Source: Celoporthe dispersa (taxonomy: Eukaryota; Ascomycota; Sordariomycetes; Diaporthales; Cryphonectriaceae). From it: a DNA stretch of 64,000 nt. The stretch is taken from positions 3,100,001 through 3,164,000 of the forward strand of contig WAID01000004.1 of NCBI GenBank assembly GCA_016584495.1. Reading direction: 5' to 3'. The notes below the pieces were generated by a model that saw only the letters and a list, made by a program, of their open reading frames with translations, was not told where the DNA came from and did not search any database. The position numbers and the translations under genes are program-made. Shown piece by piece: positions 11,311 through 23,948 of the stretch (its first letter is position 1; each line of letters starts with the position of its first letter).

Positions 11311-14300
11311 CTCGTATCTCGGCCTCTGCCCTCGTCACCCCACAGCTGTAGGCGGTAGAAGCAAGTGTGGTCCTTGGCGCCGTAGTTCGTCTTGGCCCGC
11401 ACCAGGACCTGTCGCGTCTGGGCGTCCATGTTCAGAAGCTCCTCTGGCAGCCTGAAGATCTGGCTCTCGCCCTTGGTGACGCTGTCGTCGTACTGGAACT
11501 CGGCAACCTTGACGAACCCGCGCTGGCGGAGGCGGCTGCTGTCCGGCCCCCGCAGGGCAGAGCCCCAGCGCTGGCTGCTCCAGTCCTGGAGCGTCCGGCT
11601 GCGCTTGTCCGTCGGCGCAAGGATCCATACCTCGATGTCCTTGGGCATGGAGCCCGGGTCGAAAGTAGCCTCGGCGGTGATGTGTTCGACCACGAGGTGC
11701 TGGGGGATCACGGCATCCGCGGTCATGATGGACAGGTCGGCCGGGCCAGTGATGTCGTTAGCATCTCCCACGCCCGCGCACCAGCACTGGCCGTCCTCCT
11801 CCCACTTCTCGAGGGCCATGGATGGGGAGAATGAGACCCCGGCATCCTTGCCACCGTCGCGGAGCGTTGGCCCCCACTTCATGCGCGAGAACAGATTTAG
11901 GCCTAGGAAGCCCGCCTCCATCTTCACCCCGGTCGCCTTGGTGCCCCAGTCGTAGGAGCTCGAGGTCAAGCTGGGGTCGATGACGGCTCCACGGAGGATG
12001 CTGAAGAAATTTCTGCGCCGGAGGAGGCCGTTATCGAGGCTCGCCTTGATGTGGCTCTTGGCAACACTTTCGAGCTGCGCGTCCGCTATGCTCCGTCGGA
12101 CGACTGCGTCGATCATTGCCTTGACCTCTGTCTGGCTCATACCAGCTGTCTCAGCGGCAGCCCTGGCCTTCTCCGCCATGTCGAGAGCCGTATCAAGCCT
12201 GTCCTGCATGGCTTCCATCTCGAGCCGTATCTGGGCGGCATGCTGGCCGGACTGACGCTGGATCTCTTGGAGAAAGTTCTCCTTGGTGACGATTCGTTCC
12301 TCGAGGCCCAGGGCCTGGAGCCTCTGGGTTATGATGTTCTCGACATCACCGTATAGGTCCTGCCAATGCGGGCTGGGGGCCTCCTTGGCATCTCCCCGGG
12401 CCCGCTTGATCGCCTCCTCATTATTCTTCAGCCAGTCTGCCCATGTCTGGGACACGGCCCGATCCACGTAGTCAGTGATACCACCGTCGAGGACCAGCTC
12501 GCCATCCTTGACCGGTGCCTGGTTGGGAACAAGTAGGCTTTCAGCTTGGATACGCTGCAAGATAGCACCCCAGTGAGGATCTGAGATTGTATAGGAGTCA
12601 TCGTGTGACTTCTCCATGGTGAGGATAGAGTGCATGAGGCCGCCTTGCTTCACCTCCTCATTCATCGCATGCCAGAACGCGTCGTCGACGGTCCATTTGT
12701 CCGAGCTCTTGTCCACCTTGATGGCGATGAGCTCAGGCAGGATCCTCCGCATCTCGTCGACAGCACCTGTGAGGGAGTCCAGCCGGATGGCGTTGCGCTG
12801 GTTACCGATCTCGGCCCAGTGCAGCTGGTCTCGAAAGTCGGTATAGTGCAAGGTCCCAGTGAGCACCGCGAAGGGGTGAAGGACGACCCAGGGTATCGCT
12901 TGGGCGACATTCTGGCGCCAGTAGGAGATGCCATGCATGGTCTGCTCTTTGCTGACGCTGACACCTTCCCACGTGTGCGCTGGTAAGGATATGCCCAGAA
13001 GGATAAGGGCAAGCCAACAAACAAGGACAAGCAGACCCCAGGCTTGCATCACTGTGCTTAGCCAATGAGGCCACTTGCCGAAGCGGAATAAGTTGAGGAA
13101 CTCGTGCACGATCCAGAGGCACAAGTTCTCTTCCTCGACGTCCTCCTCGTCATGTAGAGCTGGGCTGCCATATACGGACGGGCCCGGGTGGAGATGGCCG
13201 TTCACCTGCCATGAAGACGGGGCTCCAGAGGTCTCAGGCCCATGGGCAAGACGAACTGGCCTGCTGAGGCTTCTATTCATAGCAGGAGTTGGCAAATAAA
13301 CGGGATTTGGGGTGTTGTGGTGCTGGGGGTGAGGCAGCCGCAGTTCGCGGGTTCGAGCATCGTGAATAGGGTTGGGACGGCTGGGCTGTGGTCCACGAGG
13401 ATCAAGCTGTGGCTGGGCCGATGGCTTCCGGGGTTTCTCTACATCACTCATCTCGCTAGAATCGCTGTCCTCGCTCGAATCGCCTCGGTCGCTCTCGGAC
13501 AGCAGTTGAGGGCCTCGAGCCGCACGGGCCCTACGCATGCGATCGCTCAGATCGGGTGAGGCGGCGTCGACGGAGCCCCTCCTGCCAGGTAGGCCGCGGG
13601 GGGTAGGGTTCAGGAGAGGGTCCTCCTCATCATCTTCATCGATGGAGTCGGACATGGGGGGAGGCACTCGGGCCTGGGTGCCTGTGCCTGGCCTGGGCGG
13701 GGATGACGTGACGCTGGCGTCGGTCCTGGCCGCAAGATTCTTGGCAGCGAGGCGAGCAGAGGATCGGGTGACGGGAGACTGTCGCGAGCGGTCGGAACCG
13801 GTGGCTCGAGGCCGGCGGGGCGTGGCCAGCTCGGCGCCGCTGTAGATCTGGCTCTCTTCAATGAAGCTTCTCTGCGACATAGCGTCAGAGTGTGGTGGCT
13901 CTGAGCCGAACCGGTCCTGAGGAGACGGGCCACCGTCAAATAGGTTGGCAGGCTGGACGGAATTAGCCCTGCGACCTCGAGATCCTTCTGTTGAGCCTTG
14001 TTAGCAGGATGAAGGTGAGGTCAAGGTGAGCGGGCGTTGCTCCTGGCAAGACTCACTCTGTACGGGAAGGGGTGGCGGCGGCATAGCTCGTGTGTCGTCG
14101 CCGCTGTCGTGAGCGCTGTCGTCGTCGTCGTCGTCGTCGCCGCGACCAGTCGCGTCAGAACCACTCTGCTGGAGGTCCTCCTCGTTCGCGGCCTTGACAG
14201 CCTCCAGAGCAGCACCGACGGCGGCCCTGGCGCTTCCTCCAGAGAGGTTGCGCGACGAGTGCAGGACCGCGGGCGAGCCGTATGAGCTGCTGAACCTGCT

Positions 14301-14453
14301 AGGCGCCGGTGTCCGCCGCGATCTCATGGTGGGATCCACGACAGGGGTCGCCTCGCGTGTGTCGTCGATGGTCGAGGGCCCAGGTGTGCCACGCGCTCGC
14401 GATGCACCTCGCGCCCCGCCACGGGCGCCACCACGGCCTCGCTTGGGTGGCAT
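11298..14453 (-). CDS. sad1: SUN-domain nuclear envelope protein (Sad1-like)
   Basis: Inner nuclear membrane protein of the LINC complex, tethering the spindle pole body or chromatin to the cytoskeleton (family knowledge). Exon 1 (14453-14057) encodes a basic Gly/Arg start, MPPKRGRGGARGG, and an acidic poly-Asp stretch. A 69-nt intron (GTGAGT...AACAG) joins in phase to exon 2 (13987-11298), total 1028 residues. The nucleoplasmic part is low-complexity. One membrane segment follows, AWGLLVLVCWLALILLGISL. A lumenal coiled-coil region (RLQALGLEERIVTKENFLQEI onward) leads to the C-terminal SUN domain: GAVIDPSLTSSSYDWG, CWCAGVGDANDITGPADLSI, VVEHITAEATFDPGSMPKDIEVWIL, YRLQLWGDEG. An in-frame upstream ATG at 14468 would add five residues. 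No frame error is needed in this long gene. Confidence 0.92.
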
Positions 14454-15886
14454 CTTGCTTTCTCTCAATCAGTGCAGAACAAGGTCGCAGGATTAAGTTC
14501 GTCTTGTGGGTTTCACCGGGAGCGTTGCTGCTCGTTCTTGTCGCGGTCAGTGCCGGTCTGTGAAGGTGTCGCGTCGTTGTTGAGCAGCATGGAAAGGCCT
14601 GAGAGGCAGGCTGAAGGCGGGATGAAATGCTGGTGGGTACAAGAAAAGAGTCTGGAGTCGAAGAGGAAAAAGAAAGGCGAGAGATGTGTAAACATCAAAC
14701 AAAGGCAGAAGGCGTCTGTGACCGTTTACTCAAAGTTGTAGCAGCGCGTCTGTGTAGAAAGGCAGAGAAGTGGGTACCGCTGCAGACGAGCAGGGGTGGT
14801 GACTGGGTACAAAGACAAAAGGGTTAGGGTTATCCAAGAGAAGAGGGCTTTGATGTTGTGAGGTCTCAGAGAAAATAGGCCGGGTGCCAGGCTTAGATTC
14901 TGTGGTAAGGAATGATTGAAGGGATCGATGGACTTGTTCAATCCATGCCTCGAGCAGCAAGAATGGGTCCTCGGTGGATTGTATGGAGGCACAATGGGAG
15001 GGCGGTGCTGTACAATAGGCGGTCTTTTCACAAGACCTCAAGGCTGGTCTTGGTCTGCGTACTCGGTGCGAGCTTCCAGGTCGACGACACTGAGAAAAAC
15101 ACAGCAATTATCCAGAAAGCAGGGCGAACGAAGGCGGAGGAAAATGACGAGACAATGAATTATTTTTGTTTGATTAACAAGAGAAAACAAGAGCCAAGGA
15201 CAAACATATTAACAAAGCCAACATTTACGCCCACACAACAAGATGATACCACCAGTTCGGTCAAAGAAATACGTCAAACTCCCCCCCAAAGGCCTGATCT
15301 CACCGCTTCCGTCGAACAATTAACCGTCGTCTACCGGTATTTCTGCGGCCATCACAAAGACGAGAATATTGAACGTGTTGGCTTTGGGAACTTTTTCCCC
15401 TCCCCCCAGCCGGTTGGGACTACTCACCAACAAAGATATCCTGTCAGACATCGACGTATCATCAAGCCTCAGGATCTCCAAGGCTATTGCTGCGTAGACG
15501 TATTCCAAATAGACTTTATAACCCGGCTGAAACAGCCAGCAGGTTGCCTGGATGCTTCGCAGGGTGACTCTCAGGTACTGCATATGTGCTCAGATGTGTA
15601 GGCAGATCAAGCTCCCTGCTCATCGTGACAGCTTGACTCTAGACACGCTTCTTCTATCGTGGTATGCACCGGGACTATCAGATCTCATCTACATCATGAT
15701 GTTGCGAGAGACTCTCTATCAGCAAGCTCGGCGATGCACCAATGCATAAAAAGTCCTTCATTTTGGCGGGATTCAACTTGGTTTTTTTCTTCTTTTCTTT
15801 TTCCACTGATGGTAGACGCTGGTCATCCCACCACCAAACAAAAGCTCTGCAGCCATCCTCCCCTCTTAATTACAGAATCCAGGCGC
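14454..15886. other. Spacer between the SUN gene 5' end and the epimerase 3' end
   Basis: This 1.4 kb stretch holds the promoter of the SUN gene and the 3' flank of the epimerase gene. A plus-strand open frame of 229 codons (14912-15601) has no recognisable motif, crosses sequence of changing composition, and I do not call it. No repeat or RNA gene is evident. Confidence 0.45.
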
Positions 15887-17271
15887 TTATTTCTTCTTGA
15901 GGGCCTCGAGCATCTCGGCGGGAGGATCCTGGCGGTAGCCCTTGGGGTTGTTGCTGACCCACCGCCACAGGTCGGCACACGCGTCCTCCATCTTGAGCTC
16001 GGTCTTCCAGCTGAGCTCCTTGTTGGCCAGGGTCGGGTTGGCCGTGAGGTCGAGGACGTCGCCCTGGCGGCGCTCGACGACCTGGTAGGGCAGGTCGCGG
16101 CCGACGACGGAGCTGAAGGCCTTGATCATCTCGAAGACGGTGCTGCCGCGGCCGGAGCCCAGGTTCCAGGCCTTGACGCCGGGCTTGTGCTCGCGCAGGT
16201 AGTTGAGCGCGACCAGGTGGCCCTTGGCCAGGTCGCACACGTGGATGTAGTCGCGGATGGCGGTGCCGTCGCGCGAGGCGTAGTCCTCGCCGAAGACGAG
16301 CAGCTTCTCCCGCTGGCCGGTGGCGACCTGGCCCAGCAGGGGGAGCAGGTTGTAGGGCACGCCCTGGGGGTCCTCGCCCATGATGCCGGACGGGTGGGCG
16401 CCGCAGGGGTTGAAGTAGCGCAGGTTCGCGCCGTTCCACTGCTCAAAGGCCTTGCCGGCCTTCTTCAGCACCGTGCGCTGGGCGTTGATGTGGTCTTCGA
16501 TGACGTTCTCGATCATGGACTTGGTCCGGCCGTAGGTGTTGGTGGGGCCGATCGGGCAGTGCTCTGGGATGGGGATCATGTTGGGGAAGCGGGTCGCGTC
16601 GCCGTAGACCGTGGCCGAGGACGAGAAGACGATGTTGGTGACATTGTTCTCGGTCATGGAGCGCAGCAGGGAGATGCTGCCGCCGACGTTGACGCGGTAG
16701 TACTCGAGTGGGATCTCGCCAGACTCGCCGACAGCCTGCGCCAGGATATTACTTCAAGTCAGCCTCGTTGCAATTTGGTTTCCCCCCTCTCTCTCTTTTC
16801 TTCTCTTCTCTCTCTCTCCCTCTCCCTCTCGCCATCATCACCCCACCTTGGCTTGCTGGATGCGCTACTTGCCTTGAGGGCCGCGAAGTGGATGACGCTG
16901 TCGATGTCCGGGTTCTCCTGGAAGATCTTGTCGAGGGCAGGCTTGTCTGTGACGTCTGCCTTGTAGAACTTGGGCCGCTTGCCGCAGATGAGCTCGATGC
17001 GGTCGAGGGCCACCTCGGAGGAGTTGTAGAGGTTATCGACAATCACCACGTCGTAGCCGTTCTCGAGGAGCGCGAGCGAGGTGAAGGAGCCGATGTAGCC
17101 GGTACCACTGCATATCCCGTTAGCTTCTTGGGGCGTCCCTTGTCATTCTGGACGGCGCACATCGCCGCCGGCGATCTGGGCCTCTCTTGTGGTAGCGGCG
17201 TTAGACGAGGAGGGAGGGCCCAGGCGAAGGGGGGCTCACCCGGTGACGAGAACAGTTCCGACGGGCGCCAT
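15887..17271 (-). CDS. gal10: UDP-glucose 4-epimerase (Gal10 epimerase domain)
   Basis: Interconverts UDP-glucose and UDP-galactose with bound NAD (Leloir pathway, cytosol). Exons are 17271-17240, 17107-16873 and 16735-15887, giving 371 residues, the size of a stand-alone epimerase without the mutarotase domain of yeast Gal10. The NAD motif VTGGTGYIGS spans the first splice junction. Then follow HFAALKAVGESG (across the second junction), SSSATVYG, TNTYGRTK (the catalytic Tyr-x3-Lys), LRYFNPCGAHPSG and GDVLDLTANP. The second intron begins GCAAGT and ends GCGCAG, a GC-AG intron, with an AAG|GCAAGT context. The start at 17271 gives the short exon MAPVGTVLVTG. No frame errors. Confidence 0.95.
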
Positions 17272-18221
17272 GACGTAATTCTGCTCTGGAATGGAGAGAA
17301 GGCTTTCAAAGAGAGTCTGAGTGGTGACGGCGCAGAGAGGGACGGGGGGGTGTTGCGAGCAAGCGACTGCGGCAGGAGGGGGTTCGGAGGTGTTGTCAGC
17401 CAAGAGGAGGAAGAGGGAAGAGAGGATAAGGCAGGCAAGGTTCTCTGCTGAGCGGTTATTGCGGTGAGGCAATCAAACCACACATAAAAAAGATCGACGA
17501 GCAGTTCAGGTCGTACCAAATTACGAGCTGCGACCTCCCTTGTACAGGAACGGCTTGCAGCTGCTTCTGGGTTCTTACGCCCCAAACGCTGCCCCTCGGC
17601 GTCCCACCGTACCCACTGGGCCCCACTACACTTTCAAGGATGAGGGCCACTGATCCTGCGGGAGACAGCAGGGTTGTCTCCAGCTCCAGTGAGTTCCTGG
17701 TTCCCAGGGTTCTATTCTAGAAGGCCACCGGAGCCAGTGTGGTAGCGGTAGGCGAGACATCTTCAGCGGGGGCCATGTGGGCTGCATAGGCTGTCTCACC
17801 TAGAATAGCAGCATCACTAGAGCCACCCAAGCCACTCCCGCCACCCAGTCAAGCAGTCAAGCCAGTGTCCACGCCTTCCAGCAAGCATTCTCTTGTATGT
17901 AGGAACTGGTTTCAAGATGAAGATAAAAGAAAAGTCTTACCACGAACAGACCGCTCGAGCCAGAATCATCTCTCCCTGCGGAAGAAGATGCAATTACATC
18001 TCACCATCAGCACCCACAAAAATGAGTAGCATGTACCACAGTAAAGAGGTAGATACATCTTGAGACACAAAATATGTATAGAAACCGCCCCTAGTTGACC
18101 CGTACCCTTTCCTTTTCCCCCTGAAACTCCCCGAGTCCCTATTCAATTGTCAAAAACCAGGCAGAGTTCGTCAAGATGTCAAGTCTCAGACAGGTCCACG
18201 ACCAGCAGGAGGAGGGCCAGA
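17272..18221. other. Spacer between the epimerase 5' end and the ankyrin gene 3' end
   Basis: This 0.95 kb spacer lies between two tandem minus-strand genes: the epimerase promoter (17272 upward) and the 3' flank of the ankyrin gene. I see no gene, repeat or structural RNA. Confidence 0.5.
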
Positions 18222-21200
18222 TCACTCCAGCTCTCCCGAGACGTACCCAATCTGCCGCCGCTGCGGCATCCCCAAAGCCGCCAGGCTCGCCGCCATCTGG
18301 TTCTTGCTCTCGACCAGCTTGCGCTCCTGCGTCATCCGGGCCCGCAGCCTGTTATCCTGCTCCTTCTCGAACGCGTTGATGTCCTCCCTCTCCCTGCGCT
18401 GGAGCGCGCTCATCTGGTGCGCGGCCTCCATGCGCCTCTCCGTCTGCTGGCCCTCGAACGCCAGGAGCAGCTGCTGCCTCTTCTGCTCCCCTTCGTACTC
18501 GGTCTCAAAGAGCAGCCGCTTGCGCTCCGCCTCTGCCTGCATCAGCGACGACTGGTGGTCCAGCGCCGCGGCCTGCTCCGCCCGCTGCCGACGCACCGCC
18601 TCGTTGAACAGCTGCTCCTCGAGCCGCGCCTTCTCGCGCACGCCGCCGAGCTCTGTGAGCTGCTTCTGCCGCGCCCGCTCGTCCTCTAGGGCCGCCCGCT
18701 GCGCAAAGATCTGGCTGTGGATGTCGGCCACCTCCTTGGTGCGCGCCAGGACCCGCGAGTGGTCCTCTGCCTCCAGCTGGATCCGCTCCAGCCGTGCCTT
18801 GCGCTCGCGTTCCGCGCGGACGATTTCGTCGGGCAGGCCGATGGCGCCCTCAGGCTGCGGCCCTTCGTTGGCGAAGTATATGTCCTCGGCCCGGTTGGCC
18901 TTGAGGAGGGTATAGAGCTGTTCGCTCGTGTCGTTCTGGCGCAGGATGCGCTTGGCATATTGTGTTGGCGAGTATGTACACGCGCCGTCGGTGTAGAGAT
19001 TCCATTGTCGGTTAATATGTTTCCACATGCCGACCTTCAGGAGCGCCCTCGTCGTCGGGACGGCGTCGGCCGATTCCATGGCGAGGTGCAAGACCGATCT
19101 GCCACCCGAGAGCAGGCTGAGGTCGGTGCCCTGCCTCATCAGATATGACATGGCCTTCTCCATGGCCTTCTCTTGCGCCGCTGCCAGCGAGCCTGCGTCA
19201 GCAGCGTGGAGACAGAGCTCGCCCAGCGCCGTTCTGCCGCCGTGGAGAGGACTCGGGAAATCGACCTCGTGCCCAAAGTCTACCAGCACCTGCATTGCCT
19301 GCATGTTTAGGTCTCGAGCAGCGTTATGTAGCGACCCGTCGTTTTGCGACGGCTCGGCTGCGAGGATGCTGGACATCATCGTTGTGCCTAGGTCCCCGCC
19401 GATTTGTGTAGTCAGGGTGAGAGGAGTGTTGCCCGTCACGTCGGTCACGTCGACTTCGGCGCCTGCCATAAGGAGTGCTTGGACAATGTCCTTGCGCTTC
19501 TCCTTGATTGCCAGCATGAGAGGGGTTGTCTTGGAAAGTGGCGTTTCAACGTTGACTCTGGCGCCCCTCCTGATCAACGTCGTGATAATGTCGCTGCTTA
19601 CCCTCTTCTTGGGCTGTAGGAGACACCATGTCAGCAGGGTGGCCTGCTCCTCTCCTTCGACCTCATCGAGCACCCGCACACTACACATTTCATCGTAGAA
19701 GTAACCAGCATCAAGGAGTGTCTCGACGATTTTTGTCGAACGGGGATAACGGCAAATGGCCTTGAAAATGACCGGCGCCGAATCTGGATGTCGGAATCTC
19801 GGATCCAATTGTATCTCTCCATCCTGAAAGTGTGCGAATAGCGTGACGAAGTCCAAAGCCTCGTCATCCTTGAGGTCGTGGTCGAATACGTACGGGAAGG
19901 CCATGGACAGAGAATCCACGTTAGGCCCCTGCTGCAGCATCTGCCGAACAAGTTGGATGTCGCCTGTCTTCGTGGCCCTCACGAGGGGCTCGCCCTGGCC
20001 TTGGTTGACGTCTGCATTGTGTTGAATCAGGAGGCTGACGAACTGCCGTGCGATATCGTCCTTTCCTGTGCCTAGGTAGTCTAGCGACGTGCTGAGCGCA
20101 ACAGAGAGCCCCTGCCCTTTAGCACCTTTCGCCAACAACCGTTGCGCAACTTCGAGACCACGCGTCGAGAGCCAGACGTCCACTGCAGCCGGGAGGAAGG
20201 TCTCCTGCATGGCCCAGGATATGTCTCCTGTAGAGATCTCACGGTTCAGAAACAGGTCCAGGACCTCGAGGTTCTGTATCTGCGCAGCATCGACCAGACT
20301 CTTGCAGCCGAGAGCCGTCGGCGAGGCCCCTTTCTCCAAAAAAGAGCTTGATGAGATCAGTGCTCGACTCCTCCTCGTTGACGACTTTGTTCAGAGCCAC
20401 ATAGACGTCATCGGAAATCTGGAGGCCGGCTTCAAAGAGCCAACGGACAACTTGAGATCTCGGCGCGTTGCTCAGCTTCGAGCTGGCCTTTAGTGAGCGG
20501 ACGAGCGTCCTGGGGGATGGTTTCTTCTGCCTGCCGCCCGCGGAGGAGATGGCGAGCATAAGTTTGAGGATATCCATGAATGCACAGCATGTCGCATTAT
20601 AGACTGCCTCCCCATTGTTGTGATCCGGAGAGGCGCCAAAATGCAGAAGCAGCTGAACGAGGTCGAGGGCGTCATCTCCATATCGTGCAGCGGACACGAG
20701 CTCGGCATCGAGGACTTCGCCAGTGACACCTTTGTCGAGCAGGACTCTGTACACATCCACTCTCTGCTTCAGGTCACTGACTTCTGTCCCGGCCTGGAAA
20801 CCTCGCTCCAGCGTCCTCCTGTCCACAGAAGATTTGGTCGACAAGAGCACTTGCAGGACATCGCACGACCCAGCTCGACAGGCCTCGACCACGCACTGGC
20901 CTTCTCGATGACCTGTACTGGCACCATGCTTGAGCAAAATCGCTATGAGGGCTAAATCACCCGTACCAGCAGCATCCAGCAAGCCGTCCGAGACAGCTTC
21001 ACCCGATGCGCCCGTGCTGAGGAGGGACTCGCAGATGGACTTCCGGATCTCGTGATCACCAATCTTCATGGCTGCCACGAACGCCTGGTTTAGCAGCGCA
21101 GCGGCGTGTCTTCTCGACCTCACCATGAGCTCTACAAGGTCGGGATGGCATCTCCTCACCGCTGCCAGCAACGCCTCGCCATCTTTCATGTCAGCCTTGG

Positions 21201-23948
21201 CGACCAGACGATTGATCAGTGCCAAGTCCGTGGGACATGCTGTAATGGCGTAAGTCAGTGCTCGGTTCGCCTCGGCAGCAGGAGCACCAGCATCCAGCAG
21301 CCTCGCCGTGAACGCCAGCCGCTCAGTTTGGTCCGGAATGTTCATGGCAAACCGCATCGCCTCTCCTAATGATGCAGAGCTAGGCTTGGCGGCGAAGAGC
21401 ACATCGGTGATGACCTTGTCCGCCTGGCCCACGGCGCAACACAGGGCAGCAGCCTTGTCCGCATTCACGTCTATCCCGGCGGCCAGCAGGGTTTTCAGCA
21501 CCACCAGCGTCCGTTTCTCCGGTGGACATTCTAGAATCGCGTTGACTTCGGTGACGAGGAGCCTGTTCAGGGTTGCCTTTTGTTTTGTGCTCCCGAGGAT
21601 CGTCTTCAGCTTGGCGGCTTTCTCATCTGTTGATGGTACATCATTCATGGCCTGCACTGCCATATCCATTGTCTCTGCGTTGGGCTTTCCAGCCTTCAGC
21701 ATTAGGTCAAGCACCCTGGGGTCTTGATTTCTAACGGCTGTATACATCTATGTGTCAGCATGCATTTTCACCGCATTTCGGGCTCTACCTCACACGTACC
21801 AAGGACAAGAGGTTCGCCCATGTTGATATTGACATCGGCCTTCCCAAGATTCAGGAGCCCTGACAACAACGCCAAGTCCGTCGGCTTCTCCTGCAAAACC
21901 CTACTCATGGACTCGCCCACCACCTGGGGATCTACATCCACGCGCGCCTGCAGAAGCAAGACCACCATCCGCGTCCGCTTAGGACCGCTGACGGCCATGG
22001 CATTCTTGAGCGCGGTCGTGGCAGTTCGGGAATCCGGGTGTCCCCTGTTGAGGAGGAACTGGAGCAGATCGGCATCCAGATGCGCAATGGCTGACAGAAC
22101 TGGCGCCCCGTCGTTGCTGGCGTCTACGTCCACGTCGTGGTGGAGCAGAAGCCCGATCAAGCGCTGATCTCTCCTCGGCGGGCTCTCATCGACGGCGTGC
22201 TGCAGGGCGGCATGAACACACGGTCCCGAGGCGCCAGCCTTCAGGAACGACTCCGTCAGATGGTACCTCTGTGCCGGCTCGAGCTGGCTGATGACCGGGA
22301 AGATCTGGACCAGCGTTTCGAGACTCGGCTTTGCTGCGAGGATGGTCTCGGCTATGGGGATCTGGCCCGTACGGACAGCTATCGAGAGAGCCAGCCCGCC
22401 CTTGTGGTTCACGTCGGATGTGGCATGATTCTCAAAGATCATGCTCCGTGGGCCCCGCCTCAGGTCGTGGCTGCTGCTGGGCTGCAGCCTGCCGCTCCCA
22501 GCGAACTGCGGCGTGAGGAGGAGCGCGACGCACTTGATATCACGGGCCTCGACGGCGTCAATCAAGGCGTCATCGAGCTGTGATCCTCTCGCCCCCTTCC
22601 GGAGGAGGAGGGTCAGGAGCTCCCGCCTCTCCTCGGGGCTTGTGCGCCTCGGTATGTCGGGGATCAGGTCTGCTGCCAGAGCTGGCTTCAAGGTGGCCTC
22701 GCTGCCCAGCAGCACCTTGACCAGGCTGGTGTTGCCCTTCTGGATCGCGTTTCTCGCGGCCATGGCATGACCGTACTCGATGGACGCGCCAGACGTGATG
22801 AGGAGGTCGATCATCTCGTAGAACTCGGTCTCGCAGGCCTTCACGAGCGCTTCGGCCGTGACGTCGCCCTCTGCACCAGCCAGGAGCAGGATCTCAGCGA
22901 AGCACTTCTTCTCCGTCGGGATGATGTTGGCATACTCGAACAGCAGCTTGAAGGCCTCGTTGACATGTCTCCTGGATGGCGGCTTGCTGCCGGTGAGGAT
23001 GGCCAGCGCGATGTCGACGCGGCACATGGTGACGGCCAGCTTCAGCGCCTCGGCCTCGTTGTAGCTCCCGTCCGCGACAGACCTGCTCAGCCGCACCACG
23101 GTGGCGAGATGGCCCTTCCTCGCAGCCCAGACCATGGCCCCTGAGATCCAGTCCGGGGTGGTCTCCCGTCCGACTGGAGGAGCAGGCCCACCAGGTCAGC
23201 CTGTTCACCATTAATGCACAGCTGCTGAAACTGGAAGCGCCCCTCGGGTGTCGTGGACAGGTTGGCGCCGTACGAGAGAAGGATCTCGGTCATCTTGAGG
23301 CTGCCCTTAGCCAGGGCCAGTGGCAGTGCGGCGTCGACGATGACGGGGTCTGCGTGCGGGACGAGGACGGCGAGCATATCCTCCCTGGCCGTTCTTGACA
23401 GCCTCCTGGAGGATCTCGCTCTGGGTCTGGACGAGGTCGGTCATGCTCCTGCGCCTGAGGGAGAATGCAGTCTTGGGCTTGGCGTTGGGATTGTTGATAT
23501 CGCCTCCTGCCAGGAGCAGCTTGTGGATCAGCGCCTCTGCCACGCCGGGTGACCCGTGGTTCTTGACGTGGGCATACAGCTCGTCAAAGATCTCTTTGGG
23601 GGTGAAGCTGCTGTCCTTGCGTGATATGGAGAAGGACTTCTTCTTTAGAAGGCCACCCCTTCCTCCTCTTCCTCCTCCTCCTCCTTCTCCGCCGGCGTCG
23701 CTTGGTCTCTGGCCGCTGGCGAGGAGCCGTCTGCGCTTGAGCTGCTCCTCTGCGTGAAACTCGTCGTTGGCATTCTTGTAGCTGGTGGCGGGTGGCATCA
23801 GGTTCCTGGACGGCCTGGGGAGCGGAACGGGCTCTGGTGGTTCTTGGACACCAAATGACTCGGCCATGTGACGTAGACGCCACAGGCGGTCGTCAGAGCT
23901 CACTGGAGATGATGCCATGTTGGCCAGCGCCCTGGGCCGACCGTCCAC
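18222..23948 (-). CDS. Giant ankyrin-repeat protein with C-terminal coiled coil, function unknown
   Basis: A protein of about 1887 residues in two exons (23948-21800 and 21737-18222; 62-nt intron, GTACGT...TACAG). The N-terminal 150 residues are basic and Gly/Ser-rich. A very long array of degenerate ankyrin-like units follows (for example LLLAGGDINNPNAK, ILLSYGANLSTTPEGR, LLKHGASTGHREG, LLMAGAEVDVTDVTGNTPLTL). The last 220 residues are a charged helical region (VRAERERKARLERIQ to RMTQERKLVESKNQMAA) ending IGYVSGELE. No catalytic domain, membrane segment or NACHT is visible, so a scaffold role is an inference only. Three one-base errors interrupt the frame: an extra base at 23383-23385, a missing one at 23165-23167 and an extra A (plus strand) at 20338-20343. 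Repairing them gives exactly 1887 codons plus stop. The start at 23918 (MASSPVSS) is an alternative. Confidence 0.85.

Noticed and set aside
14912..15601. Plus-strand open frame of 229 codons between the SUN gene and the epimerase.
   Set aside because: No motif, no fungal-like start or intron signals, and composition like untranslated sequence.
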